A DNA stretch of 64,000 nt from Bacillota bacterium (GCA_023407575.1 JAEYLX010000026.1:186001-250000), one strand, 5' to 3'. Shown: positions 44,962 to 53,777, counted from the stretch's first letter. Translations and numbers: made by a program. The notes: a model not told the origin generated them from the letters alone.

Positions 44962-45101
44962 AGACAATTTCAAAACCAAGCTCGAAAACCTACGGTTTCC
45001 TCGCTGTTTGGCTCTCGCCAAACTGGAATATTAAAAATTATCTTTAGAAAGCAAGCTTTCACAGCTAATTATAAATATTCTGATTGGTTTTAAGCATTTT
45101 T
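44962..45101. mobile_element. Degenerate MITE, ~140 bp (copy D)
   Basis: Left end AGACAATTTCAAAACCAAG and internal parts (GCTCGAAAACCTACGGTTTC, CTCGCTGTTTGGCTCTCGCC, ATCTTTAGAAAGC) match copy A; both termini have drifted and no target duplication remains. It lies between the dmkA-like and PplA-like genes. Confidence 0.75.
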
Positions 45102-45193
45102 ATATTATTCCCGATAAACGGGATTGATATAGGGGCAACTAGAAATAGGTGCTTCAAACATAAACTACACATTATATACATGGAGGATTTTTT

Positions 45194-46312
45194 ATGAAAA
45201 AACTTTTAGCAGTTTTACTCGTGTTAACATTGGTAATGACCATGGTAACCGGATGCGGTAAAGCATCAGATGATAAGAAAGAGCCTACAACAGCTCCTAC
45301 AGCAGCAGTAGAACCTACAACAGCTCCTACAGACGCTCCAGCAACAGAGCCTACAACAGAAACACCTGATGCAACAGCAGATGCAGCAAAGACTGGTTTT
45401 GCTATTGTACCATCAATCGCTAAGTCTACAGATGCAACAGCAGATGCTGACGGTTTAGCAGAAGTTGATTCTTTAATCGCTGCAGTAATCGTTGACAAAG
45501 ATGGTAAAATCGTTGATTGTCAAATCGATGCAGAAATGACCAAAATGAACTTCTCTGTAGAAGGTAAACTTACAACAGATGTTGCAACTACTTTCAAGAC
45601 AAAGCAAGAACTTGGTGAAGAATATGGTATGAAATCTGCTTCTGGTATTGGTAAAGAGTGGTATGAGCAGGCTAATGCATTCGCAGCTTATGTAGTTGGT
45701 AAGACTGTTGATGAAGTTAAAGGTATCGCAGTTAATGAAGAAGGTCTTGCAGGAGATGCTGACTTAGCTGCTTCCATTACAGTACATATCGGCAGCTTCA
45801 TCGCTGTTGTTGAAAAAGCTGTTAACAATGCACAGGAATTAGGCGCAACTACAGCTGACCAGGTTGGCTTTGCTGCAACAATCGACATGGCTAAGTCTAC
45901 TGACGCTACTGCAGATGCTGCAGGTTTAGCACAGTCCTACGCTAACTATGCAGTAGTTACTGTTGGTGCTGATGGCAAGATCACAAGCTGTATCATCGAT
46001 GCTGCTCAAGGCAATATTAACTTTGGTACAGATGGTAAAGTTACTACTGATTTAGCTACTGTTATCAAGACAAAGCAGGAATTAAAAGAAGAATATGGTA
46101 TGAAGGCTGCTTCTGGTATCGGCAAAGAATGGTATGAGCAGGCTAATGCATTCGCAGCTTATGTAACTGGTAAGTCTGTAGATGAAGTTACTGGTATTGC
46201 ATTAAGCGACGAAGGTAAAGCAGCAGATGCTGATTTAGCAGCTTCTGTAACTGTACACATCGGACCTTTCATGGCTAACGTTGCTAAGGCAGTTGCAAAC
46301 GCAGCTAAATAA
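45194..46312 (+). CDS. Two-repeat PplA-like lipoprotein, probable flavinylated electron carrier
   Basis: Exported lipoprotein of 372 residues. Lipobox VTGC (Cys21) is followed by a Thr/Pro/Ala linker and two homologous repeats of 157 residues (~68-224 and ~225-372), each with STDATADA, DGKI and an identical GIGKEWYEQANAFAAYV block. In Listeria, PplA is a two-domain lipoprotein carrying covalently bound FMN and forms the outer end of the FLEET chain; the ApbE-type transferase next door supports the same role. Thr82 and Thr239 in the repeated DAT motif are candidate FMN sites (inference). Base composition of the repeats is more even and codon-optimised, consistent with high expression. Confidence 0.8.
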   Translation: MKKLLAVLLVLTLVMTMVTGCGKASDDKKEPTTAPTAAVEPTTAPTDAPATEPTTETPDATADAAKTGFAIVPSIAKSTDATADADGLAEVDSLIAAVIVDKDGKIVDCQIDAEMTKMNFSVEGKLTTDVATTFKTKQELGEEYGMKSASGIGKEWYEQANAFAAYVVGKTVDEVKGIAVNEEGLAGDADLAASITVHIGSFIAVVEKAVNNAQELGATTADQVGFAATIDMAKSTDATADAAGLAQSYANYAVVTVGADGKITSCIIDAAQGNINFGTDGKVTTDLATVIKTKQELKEEYGMKAASGIGKEWYEQANAFAAYVTGKSVDEVTGIALSDEGKAADADLAASVTVHIGPFMANVAKAVANAAK

Positions 46313-46316
46313 TTTG

Positions 46317-46425
46317 ATAACAGTTCAGAACCAAGTAGGATATAAATAAATTAGCTGTGAAAGCTTGCTTTCTAAAGATAATTTATTTATATCCAAGTTT
46401 GACGAGCTTGGTTCAGAATAATAAG
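46317..46425. mobile_element. Shortened MITE, ~109 bp (copy E, inverted)
   Basis: Ends ATAACAGTTCAGAACCAAG (46317-46335) and CTTGGTTCAGAATAATAAG (46407-46425). The centre AATTAGCTGTGAAAGCTTGC matches the complement of copy D. No target duplication remains. It starts 4 bp after the PplA-like stop. Confidence 0.72.
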
Positions 46426-46504
46426 GAGTGTTATAAGCATACCTGCCTATCATTCATTTCATTGATATGGTAGAAGGCCGTGTCTTGTGACACTCCCTTT
46501 TTTA
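46424..46504 (+). terminator. Terminator of the PplA-like gene
   Basis: Stem GGAGTGT (46425-46431) with ACACTCC (46490-46496), followed by a C/T-run ending in six T. The loop is long (58 bases) with internal pairing. Confidence 0.6.
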
Positions 46505-46558
46505 GGATTTGCACGAAGGTAATGTGAAGTACTCTTTAATCTATATGAGGTGAAGATT

Positions 46559-47608
46559 TTGGGCAAGAAACTTATAATTTGTGTTTTAATAATTTCGGTT
46601 GTAATCCAGATGTCTGGCTGTGGTACACCCAATAAACGGTATCAGGCACAGTTCTTAGAGCTTTTTGATACAGTAACAACAATTATCGGATATGCACCCG
46701 ATAAGGAAACCTTCTCGGAATATGCCCAGATGGTTTATGATGAATTGAAGAGATATCATGAATTATATGATATTTACAATAATTACGATGGTATAAATAA
46801 TGTGAAAACAATAAATGACAATGCAGGTATTGCTCCAGTTAAGGTAGATCAGGAAATAATAGACCTTCTTCTGTTTGCAAAAGAGGGATATAAAACTACT
46901 TATGGTGAGTGTAATGTAGCTCTTGGTGCGGTTCTAAAAGTATGGCATGATTATCGAGAAGAGGGTTCAGAGGACCCAGATAAAGCTAAGCTACCACCAA
47001 TGGAGCTTTTACAGGAAAAAGCGAAGCATACCGATATTGACAAGTTAATTATAAATGAAGCTGACAGCACAGTTTATCTGGAGGACCCAGAGATGAGCCT
47101 GGATGTGGGTGCAGTTGCCAAGGGGTACGCTACAGAACGAGTAGCGCAGTACATGGAACAAAACGGTTGCAAAAGTATATTGTTAAGTGTTGGTGGAAAT
47201 GTAAGAGCTGTCGGCAAAAGAGATGGCGGTGAAAAGGATAAATTATGGAATGTGGGTATTCAAAATCCTGACTTAGAAAGTGAAGATAACTATCTTTTAA
47301 TTACAAAAATCGCGGATTTATCATTGGTATCCAGTGGCGATTATGAGAGATACTATACGGTAGATGGAAAGGAATATCACCACATTATAGATAAAGACAC
47401 CTTAATGCCAGCAGATTACTATACTGCGGTGTCAATTATTTGTGAGGATTCAGGTCTGGCAGACCTTTATGCAAAGCCCGCTTACAATATGCCCCTCGAT
47501 GAGGCAAAGAAATTTATTGAGAGTCAGGACGGTGTAGAGGCAATGTGGGTTATGAAGGATGGCGAACTGGTTTTTAGTTCTGGTTTTGAAAAATACATCA
47601 AAGAATAG
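46559..47608 (+). CDS. apbE: FAD:protein FMN transferase (ApbE/FmnB-like lipoprotein)
   Basis: Exported lipoprotein of 349 residues (lipobox MSGC) that would transfer FMN from FAD onto threonines of secreted proteins. Family motifs include FDTVTTI, LDVGAVAKGYA, SVGGNVRAVG and HHIIDKDTLMP. The usual metal-site motif ADALST is here ADLYAK, so the expected Thr is a Lys. I prefer the TTG start at 46559 because GAGGTG lies six bases upstream; a GTG at 46550 would fall on that site. Position beside the PplA-like lipoprotein identifies it as the FmnB equivalent of the FLEET locus. Confidence 0.85.
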   Translation: MGKKLIICVLIISVVIQMSGCGTPNKRYQAQFLELFDTVTTIIGYAPDKETFSEYAQMVYDELKRYHELYDIYNNYDGINNVKTINDNAGIAPVKVDQEIIDLLLFAKEGYKTTYGECNVALGAVLKVWHDYREEGSEDPDKAKLPPMELLQEKAKHTDIDKLIINEADSTVYLEDPEMSLDVGAVAKGYATERVAQYMEQNGCKSILLSVGGNVRAVGKRDGGEKDKLWNVGIQNPDLESEDNYLLITKIADLSLVSSGDYERYYTVDGKEYHHIIDKDTLMPADYYTAVSIICEDSGLADLYAKPAYNMPLDEAKKFIESQDGVEAMWVMKDGELVFSSGFEKYIKE

Positions 47609-47657
47609 TTATCTACAGGGCTTGTTTAGATTATAGATAGCAAGCAGTTAAAACGGT

Positions 47658-47701
47658 AAAAGGGCGATTGTAGTGGAAACACAAACAGTCGCCCTTTTCT
47701 A
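47658..47701 (+). terminator. Rho-independent terminator after apbE
   Basis: Ten-bp stem AAAAGGGCGA / TCGCCCTTTT (47658-47667, 47689-47698) with inner pairing. Confidence 0.85.
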
Positions 47702-47873
47702 TAAGAATTATAAATTTAGTTCTCGTTAACCGATTATAGTAGTACTTACTTCTTGTACCTACAAAGATAACCCTTGCAATCTAGGAATCTTACGATTAGA
47801 ATAGAGATAATAGAAATATAGGAGAACTAGGAACTGTAAGGTATAGAAAAGATGGGATAGGAGCAAAAATGAT

Positions 47874-48329
47874 ATGGATCATATTGATAAGCAGCTATTA
47901 ATTATGCTTCAGGAAAATGCACGCGTACCTTTAAAACAGCTTGCGGAAAGAGTTTATTTGTCTTCACCTGCAGTTGCTGCCCGAATTGAGCGCTTGGAAA
48001 AGAAGGGTATTATTAAGGGGTATCATACGAATATCGATTGGTTGAAATTAGGTCATCATATAACCGCCTTTATTAATCTGGAAGTAGCACCTTCACAGAA
48101 GCCGGAGTTTTATCCATTTATTAAGGCATGTCCAAATGTAATGGAGTGCAATTGTGTGACTGGCACATACTCGATGTTAATCAAGGTGTGTTTCTCTAGT
48201 ACAATGGCATTGGATGCGTTTATTGGTGAGGTTCAGCGATTTGGTAAGACAAGTACACAGATTGTATTCTCAACTGCTGTTGAACACAGAGGTATACAAA
48301 TATTAGGTGAAGAGAAGGACGAGGCCTAA
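47874..48329 (+). CDS. Lrp/AsnC-family transcriptional regulator
   Basis: Regulator of 151 residues. The N-terminal winged helix reads DHIDKQLLIMLQENARVPLK and AARIERLEKKGII; the C-terminal ~75 residues form the RAM ligand-binding domain (ITAFINLEVAP, CVTGTYSMLIKV). The family responds to amino acids. The asparaginase and aminotransferase genes of this window are possible targets, but no nearby operator proves it. It stands between two hairpins as a single gene or pair with the next regulator. Confidence 0.9.
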   Translation: MDHIDKQLLIMLQENARVPLKQLAERVYLSSPAVAARIERLEKKGIIKGYHTNIDWLKLGHHITAFINLEVAPSQKPEFYPFIKACPNVMECNCVTGTYSMLIKVCFSSTMALDAFIGEVQRFGKTSTQIVFSTAVEHRGIQILGEEKDEA

Positions 48330-48409
48330 AGAATATTTATAATAATGAATTCCTAACAGATTTTCAGGGGTTATCTATTATTACGGAGAACAATTTATAG
48401 GGGTAAATT

Positions 48410-49336
48410 ATGATTAATACAATAAAAATGAATCTGGATGATACAGTGCATTTGGCTAACATCGCAAAAGCACTTTCTTCAGAAACCAGAATCGAGATAC
48501 TTCAGCAACTTCGTTTACAAAGTTTAAATGTAAATGAGATTGCTGAAATTCTTAATATTCCAGCATCTTCCTCTGCAGCACATGTGAAGATTTTGGAGGA
48601 GGCTGGACTTATTTACACGAAACTACAGCCAGGAATTAGAGGGTCTATGAAGGTATGCCATATTGTACTTGATCATATCTATGTAGAACTTAACACAGCG
48701 AAGAAACAACTCCAAGATGAAATTACAATAAAAATGCCAATTGGCAGTTATGTTGATTATAAAATTATACCGACTTGCGGTGTCGTTAGTAGTAAGGGGC
48801 CAATCGGTTCGGAAGATGATCCTCGGTGCTATTATCTGCCGGAAAGAGCATTTGCTCAGCTCATTTGGTTAGGGGACGGGTACATTGAGTATCGTTTTCC
48901 TACAAATCAAATCCAAGGAAAGCAATTAATACGAGTGGAGATTTCAGCTGAATTATGCTCGGAGGATCACGAATATAATATGGAATATCCCTCCGACATC
49001 ACCTTGTGGATGGATGGTTTCGAAGTAGGAACCTGGAACTGCCCCAGTGATTTTGGTGGGCGAAGGGGGAAGCTTAATCCTGCCTGGTGGCCGGATAAGA
49101 ATACACAATATGGATTATTAAAGACCTGGAAGGTGACAGAAGAAGGTTGTTATTTGGACGAGGTAAAATCCGGGGAACATAAACTGTCACAATTTCACTT
49201 AGAGCAGAAAGAGTACATCACTGTTCGTATCGGTATAAAAGAAGATGCTCTACATAAGGGTGGTCTTAACCTATTTGGAGAAGCCTTCGGCGATTATGCA
49301 CAAAATGTGGTGATGAAAATAGTATTTCAAAGTTAA
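48410..49336 (+). CDS. ArsR-type HTH regulator with large C-terminal domain
   Basis: Protein of 308 residues. Residues ~12-75 are an ArsR-like winged helix (IAKALSSETRIEILQQL, NIPASSSAAHVKILEEAG). The remaining ~220 residues are a beta-rich domain without a name that I recognise, containing YIEYRFPTNQ, DITLWMDGFEVGTW and WWPDKNTQYG, common in Lachnospiraceae regulators near sugar genes. No metal-binding Cys pair of true ArsR proteins is seen, so it is not a metal sensor. The galactose operon begins 230 bp downstream, suggesting a sugar-related signal (inference). Confidence 0.82.
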   Translation: MINTIKMNLDDTVHLANIAKALSSETRIEILQQLRLQSLNVNEIAEILNIPASSSAAHVKILEEAGLIYTKLQPGIRGSMKVCHIVLDHIYVELNTAKKQLQDEITIKMPIGSYVDYKIIPTCGVVSSKGPIGSEDDPRCYYLPERAFAQLIWLGDGYIEYRFPTNQIQGKQLIRVEISAELCSEDHEYNMEYPSDITLWMDGFEVGTWNCPSDFGGRRGKLNPAWWPDKNTQYGLLKTWKVTEEGCYLDEVKSGEHKLSQFHLEQKEYITVRIGIKEDALHKGGLNLFGEAFGDYAQNVVMKIVFQS

Positions 49337-49346
49337 GGATCTTGAA

Positions 49347-49377
49347 ACTCCTCTTTACAAATTGGGTAAAGAGGAGT
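49347..49377. terminator. Hairpin after the ArsR-type gene
   Basis: Twelve-bp perfect stem ACTCCTCTTTAC / GTAAAGAGGAGT with a 7-base loop, no clear T-run. Confidence 0.55.
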
Positions 49378-49563
49378 AAAATAAAGCTCATAACAACATA
49401 ATATATGTTTTAAAACAAAATATATGAAATAAACGCAATTTAACATTTAAAGTGACTTACATAAATAAAAAAGAGAAAGACTAATTTTTAAGAGCAGCAA
49501 GGTAGATGCATAGTTAAAGATATTACTTAAATGACATATAAAACGTTTATAAAGGAGAAGGAC

Positions 49564-50730
49564 ATGAAGAAAGAGCTAATACTAAAATTTGAGGAAGTGT
49601 TTGGAACAGGTGGAGAGTATGAAACTTATTTTGCCCCTGGTAGAGTAAATCTGATTGGTGAGCATACGGATTATAATGGAGGGCATGTATTTCCCTGTGC
49701 TTTAACCATTGGAACCTATGCAGTTGCCAGAAAGAGAACGGATGATAAATTACGTTTCTTTTCTATGAATTTTGAGAATCTTGGAATTATTGAATCTTCC
49801 GTTATTGATCTTCTGAACAAGAAAGAAGATGACTGGGCAAACTACCCTAAGGGTGTAATTAAGACCCTTCAAAATAAAGGATATAACATAGACAAAGGGC
49901 TAGACATCCTGTATTTTGGTACTATTCCTAACGGTTCTGGTCTTTCTTCCTCAGCCTCTATTGAAGTGTTGACAGGATTCCTATTGAATAAATTATTCGA
50001 GCTTAACATAAACATGATTGATATCGCACTTATTGCGCAGTCTGCTGAGAATAAATTTATCGGTGTTAATTGTGGTATTATGGATCAATTTGCAATCGCT
50101 ATGGGAAAAAAAGAGAATGCAATCTTCTTAGATACATCAAATCTTGAATATCAATATGCTCCATTGGAACTTGGTGATGCAAAGATCGTTATTATGAATA
50201 CCAACAAGCAACGTGGATTGGGAGACTCAAAGTATAATGAACGTCGAAGTGAATGTGAGACAGCTCTTGCAGAACTTCAGACTGTGATAGATATTAAGAC
50301 ACTTGGAGATTTAACAGAAGAACAATTTGAAGCACATAAGGACGCTATCAAAGATGATCTTAGAATAAAACGTGCTAAGCACGCAGTCTATGAAAATCAG
50401 AGAACGATTAAAGCAGTGGAAGCCTTGAAGAATAAAGACTTAGCTTTACTTGGTTCCTTAATGAATGCCTCTCATGTATCTTTGCAGTATGATTATGAAG
50501 TAACTGGTGAGGAATTGGATACCATAGTGGAAGCAGCCTGGAAACAAGAGGGTGTGCTTGGTGCCCGAATGACTGGAGCAGGATTTGGTGGATGTGCAGT
50601 TAGTATCGTTAATACAGCTGCAGTCGATAGCTTTATTCGTAAGGTAGGGAAAGAATATAGTGATAAAATTGGCTATGAAGCAACATTCTATGTTGTTGAA
50701 GTTGGTAATGGACCAATAATTCTAGCTTAG
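49564..50730 (+). CDS. galK: Galactokinase
   Basis: GHMP kinase of 388 residues phosphorylating galactose at C1, first step of the Leloir pathway. Signatures: PGRVNLIGEHTDYNGGHV near the N-terminus, the ATP loop PNGSGLSSSAS and the C-terminal ARMTGAGFGGCAV. The start is ATG 49564, five bases after AAAGGAG; an in-frame ATG at 49531 has no site. galE and galT follow, separated from galK by a large palindromic repeat. Confidence 0.95.
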   Translation: MKKELILKFEEVFGTGGEYETYFAPGRVNLIGEHTDYNGGHVFPCALTIGTYAVARKRTDDKLRFFSMNFENLGIIESSVIDLLNKKEDDWANYPKGVIKTLQNKGYNIDKGLDILYFGTIPNGSGLSSSASIEVLTGFLLNKLFELNINMIDIALIAQSAENKFIGVNCGIMDQFAIAMGKKENAIFLDTSNLEYQYAPLELGDAKIVIMNTNKQRGLGDSKYNERRSECETALAELQTVIDIKTLGDLTEEQFEAHKDAIKDDLRIKRAKHAVYENQRTIKAVEALKNKDLALLGSLMNASHVSLQYDYEVTGEELDTIVEAAWKQEGVLGARMTGAGFGGCAVSIVNTAAVDSFIRKVGKEYSDKIGYEATFYVVEVGNGPIILA

Positions 50731-50748
50731 CTATAACGATATGATGCC

Positions 50749-50927
50749 GGGGTCAAAAGCCTGATTAGGTTATCTAAGATGAATATAAGAGTATATACAT
50801 TCATCTGGAATTGCCTTACCATCTTGAGACTGCCTAAAACAGGGCAATCTCAAGATGCCGGTCTGCGCCATCTGAATATATATACTCTTATATTCATCTT
50901 TTAGACACAGTGAAGGCTTTTGACCCC
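50749..50927. repeat. Structured palindromic element, copy 2
   Basis: Nested perfect stems: 14 bp GGGGTCAAAAGCCT with its complement (50749-50762, 50914-50927), 22 bp (50776-50797 with 50879-50900), and apical CATCTTGAGA/TCTCAAGATG (50820-50829, 50848-50857) with TGCC/GGCA. The single-stranded blocks TTGCCTTACCA (left) and GGTCTGCGCC (right) repeat those of copy 1 near 20.5 kb, while the stems differ. It fills most of the 320-bp galK-galE gap and could attenuate or process the operon transcript. Confidence 0.75.
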
Positions 50928-51050
50928 AACATCATCGATATATTAGTAAGAGAAGGATCTAGATTGATAATTAGAGGAATATAAAATTAGGACTTAAAAT
51001 TTATTAATCATAGCAATTAATTTGATACATCTATGTGGAAGGAGATTATT

Positions 51051-52037
51051 ATGAGTATTTTAGTATTAGGTGGTGCGGGATATATTGGTTCTCATACAGT
51101 ATATGAATTGATCGATAAGGGTGAGGATGTTGTCATTATAGATAACCTGGAAACCGGATTTGCAGAGGCTGTACATCCCAAAGCACGTTTTTACCAGGGT
51201 GATATTAGAGATAGAAGCTTTTTAGATCAGGTATTTGGGAAAGAAAAGATAGAGGCAGTCATCCATTTTGCAGCAAATTCGCTTGTGGGTGAAAGCATGG
51301 TGAAACCTTTAAAATACTATGATAATAATGTGAATGGTGCCAAAGTATTATTAGAAGCTATGGTTGCGCATAACATTAATAAGATTGTATTTTCCTCAAC
51401 AGCAGCAACTTATGGTGAACCGGAACGAGTACCAATTTTGGAAACAGATAGAACAGAACCAACGAACACCTACGGTGAAACCAAATTAGCTATGGAGAAG
51501 ATGTTCAAATGGACTGGTGTGGCTCATGACCTTCGATTTGTTTCCTTGCGATATTTTAATGCTTGTGGTGCCCATAAAAGTGGTCAGATAGGTGAAGCAC
51601 ATAATCCAGAAAGTCATTTGATTCCTCTTATTTTACAGGTGCCAAATAAGAAGAGAGAAGCCATCAGTGTATTTGGTGATGATTACGATACCAAAGATGG
51701 AACTTGCATTCGTGACTATATCCATGTGACAGACTTAGCACAAGCGCATATTTTAGCAGTAGAGTATCTCCGTAAGGGAAATGAAAGTAGCATCTTTAAC
51801 CTTGGAAATGGAGTTGGTTTTACCGTTAAGGAAGTAATTGATGCTGCTTGTAAAGTCACAAATTCTCCAATTAAGACAGAGATTGTTCCAAGACGTGCGG
51901 GTGACCCAGCGTCACTCATTGCTTCCAGCGAAAAAGCACAGAAGATATTGGGCTGGAAACCGGAATATACAGATTTGGAACAGATTATTGCTACAGCCTG
52001 GGAGTGGCATAGTACACATCCAAATGGATATAAATAA
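51051..52037 (+). CDS. galE: UDP-glucose 4-epimerase
   Basis: Extended SDR of 328 residues interconverting UDP-galactose and UDP-glucose. NAD-binding GGAGYIG is at residues 7-13, the catalytic Ser lies in FSSTAATYG, and the Tyr-x3-Lys pair in TYGETK; RYFNACGAH is typical. The start is ATG 51051, with AAGGAG upstream; the frame from 51033 is longer without support. galT follows after 30 bp. Confidence 0.95.
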   Translation: MSILVLGGAGYIGSHTVYELIDKGEDVVIIDNLETGFAEAVHPKARFYQGDIRDRSFLDQVFGKEKIEAVIHFAANSLVGESMVKPLKYYDNNVNGAKVLLEAMVAHNINKIVFSSTAATYGEPERVPILETDRTEPTNTYGETKLAMEKMFKWTGVAHDLRFVSLRYFNACGAHKSGQIGEAHNPESHLIPLILQVPNKKREAISVFGDDYDTKDGTCIRDYIHVTDLAQAHILAVEYLRKGNESSIFNLGNGVGFTVKEVIDAACKVTNSPIKTEIVPRRAGDPASLIASSEKAQKILGWKPEYTDLEQIIATAWEWHSTHPNGYK

Positions 52038-52067
52038 GTTTACAAGCTTAAGGAAGGCATGGTTATA

Positions 52068-53591
52068 ATGATATACAAATGGATAGATAAGTTGGTAGAA
52101 TATGGTTATTCTACCAACTTAATTAATGAAGAGGACATTATATATACGCGGAATAGATTGCTGGAATTGTTTCAAGTTGAGGATTATAACGAGCAGGAAA
52201 TAGAGATAGCAGAAAAAGTTTTTAAATCTGTGTCTGATCTGGAAAAAATATTAGGCGCATTAACAGATTATGCCTATGAACAAGGAATTTTAAAAGAAAA
52301 TACCATTACATATCGAGATTTATTTGATACTAAAGTAATGGGACTTTTGGTACCAAGACCTAGTGAAATAATAAAAGACTTTAGGTTGAGATACTCTGCT
52401 TCCCCAAGGGAAGCAACGGACTATTTTTATAAACTAAGCCAAGATTCTGATTATATTCGTACCTATCGGATTAAAAAAGACTTAAAGTGGATTACAACTA
52501 CAGATTATGGTGATTTGGATATTACAGTTAATCTTTCAAAACCCGAAAAAGACCCCAAGGCAATCGCTGCCGCTAAAAATTCCAAACAGAGTACATATCC
52601 AAAGTGTCAGTTGTGTTATGAGAATGAGGGTTATACAGGAAGAGTAGATCATCCTGCACGACAAAACCATCGAATTATACCAGTAATAATTGAAGGAAAG
52701 AAGTGGGGCTTTCAGTATTCACCCTATGTCTATTACCCGGAGCATTGTATTGTGTTCAATTCAGAGCATGTTTCAATGCGAATTGAGAAGGCTACCTTTA
52801 GGAAGCTGTTGGATTTTGTAATTCAATTCCCACATTATTTTGTAGGGTCCAATGCTGATCTTCCAATTGTGGGAGGATCGATTCTAAGTCACGATCATTT
52901 TCAAGGTGGTAATTATGAATTTGCAATGGCAAGAGCAGAGATGGAACGCAAATTTAGCGTAAATGGGTTTGAGGATATTGAAGCTGGAATTGTTACCTGG
53001 CCAATGTCAGTAATACGACTTAGATCAAGGGATGATAAGCAACTGGTAGAATTGGCAGATCTGGTTTTAAATAAATGGCGTGACTACTCAGATGAAACAG
53101 TAGATATTTATGCCGTTACAACTGAGATCCATAATACAATAACACCAATTGCAAGAAAAAGAGGGGATTTCTACGAATTAGATTTAGTTCTTCGTAATAA
53201 TCGTACAAGTAAAGAACACCCCTTTGGCATCTTCCATCCTCATCAGGAACTGCATCACATTAAAAAGGAAAATATCGGACTAATCGAAGTAATGGGACTA
53301 GCCGTATTGCCCGTTAGATTAAAAGAAGAAATGGAGCTTTTGACAGAATATATTCTTGACGGAAAAGACCCTCGTTCCCATGAGTTGATAGAAAAGCATG
53401 CAGATTGGGCTGAAAAGTTTCTTATTAAGCATTCAGAAATTAAGAAAGATAACTTAAAGAACATAATAGAGCAGGAAATTGGTAAGGTATTTCTTGAAGT
53501 GTTAAAACATGCAGGAGTATTTAAAAGAACGGAAGAGGGACAGAAAGCGTTTGATCGATTTATAGGTTTCTTATCAGAAAAGCATAAATAA
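52068..53591 (+). CDS. galT: Galactose-1-phosphate uridylyltransferase, Gram-positive type
   Basis: Enzyme of 507 residues transferring UMP between UDP-glucose and galactose-1-phosphate. It belongs to the larger Firmicute GalT class (about 500 residues) rather than the ~350-residue E. coli type. Recognisable parts are LVPRPSEI, CQLCYENEGY, SILSHDHFQGG (catalytic His region) and HPFGIFHPHQELHHIKKENI. The start is ATG 52068, with GGAAGG ten bases upstream; ATG 52059 is too close to that site. Last gene of the gal operon. Confidence 0.93.
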   Translation: MIYKWIDKLVEYGYSTNLINEEDIIYTRNRLLELFQVEDYNEQEIEIAEKVFKSVSDLEKILGALTDYAYEQGILKENTITYRDLFDTKVMGLLVPRPSEIIKDFRLRYSASPREATDYFYKLSQDSDYIRTYRIKKDLKWITTTDYGDLDITVNLSKPEKDPKAIAAAKNSKQSTYPKCQLCYENEGYTGRVDHPARQNHRIIPVIIEGKKWGFQYSPYVYYPEHCIVFNSEHVSMRIEKATFRKLLDFVIQFPHYFVGSNADLPIVGGSILSHDHFQGGNYEFAMARAEMERKFSVNGFEDIEAGIVTWPMSVIRLRSRDDKQLVELADLVLNKWRDYSDETVDIYAVTTEIHNTITPIARKRGDFYELDLVLRNNRTSKEHPFGIFHPHQELHHIKKENIGLIEVMGLAVLPVRLKEEMELLTEYILDGKDPRSHELIEKHADWAEKFLIKHSEIKKDNLKNIIEQEIGKVFLEVLKHAGVFKRTEEGQKAFDRFIGFLSEKHK

Positions 53592-53606
53592 TCAGGAAGA
53601 TATTTT

Positions 53607-53636
53607 TAAAAGTGTCAGTTCAACTGGCACTTTTTT
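53607..53636 (+). terminator. Rho-independent terminator of the gal operon
   Basis: Stem AAAGTGTCAGTT / AACTGGCACTTT (one G-T pair) followed by TTT. Confidence 0.85.
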
Positions 53637-53777
53637 CTAGGTCTAATTAACCTTTATTTGGACTTTGACAGGGAATCAGATTAATGGTTTAATTATAATA
53701 AATGTCAACTGACAGATATCGACTTTTATCACCGTTTAAAGTACGATGCAACTTAACATCAATGGAGAGGACGCGAT

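Noticed and set aside
53650..53777. TTGACA followed by TATAAT upstream of the M14 gene as a promoter
   Set aside because: The spacing is 23 bp, too long for a standard sigma-A promoter; the true elements are unclear.
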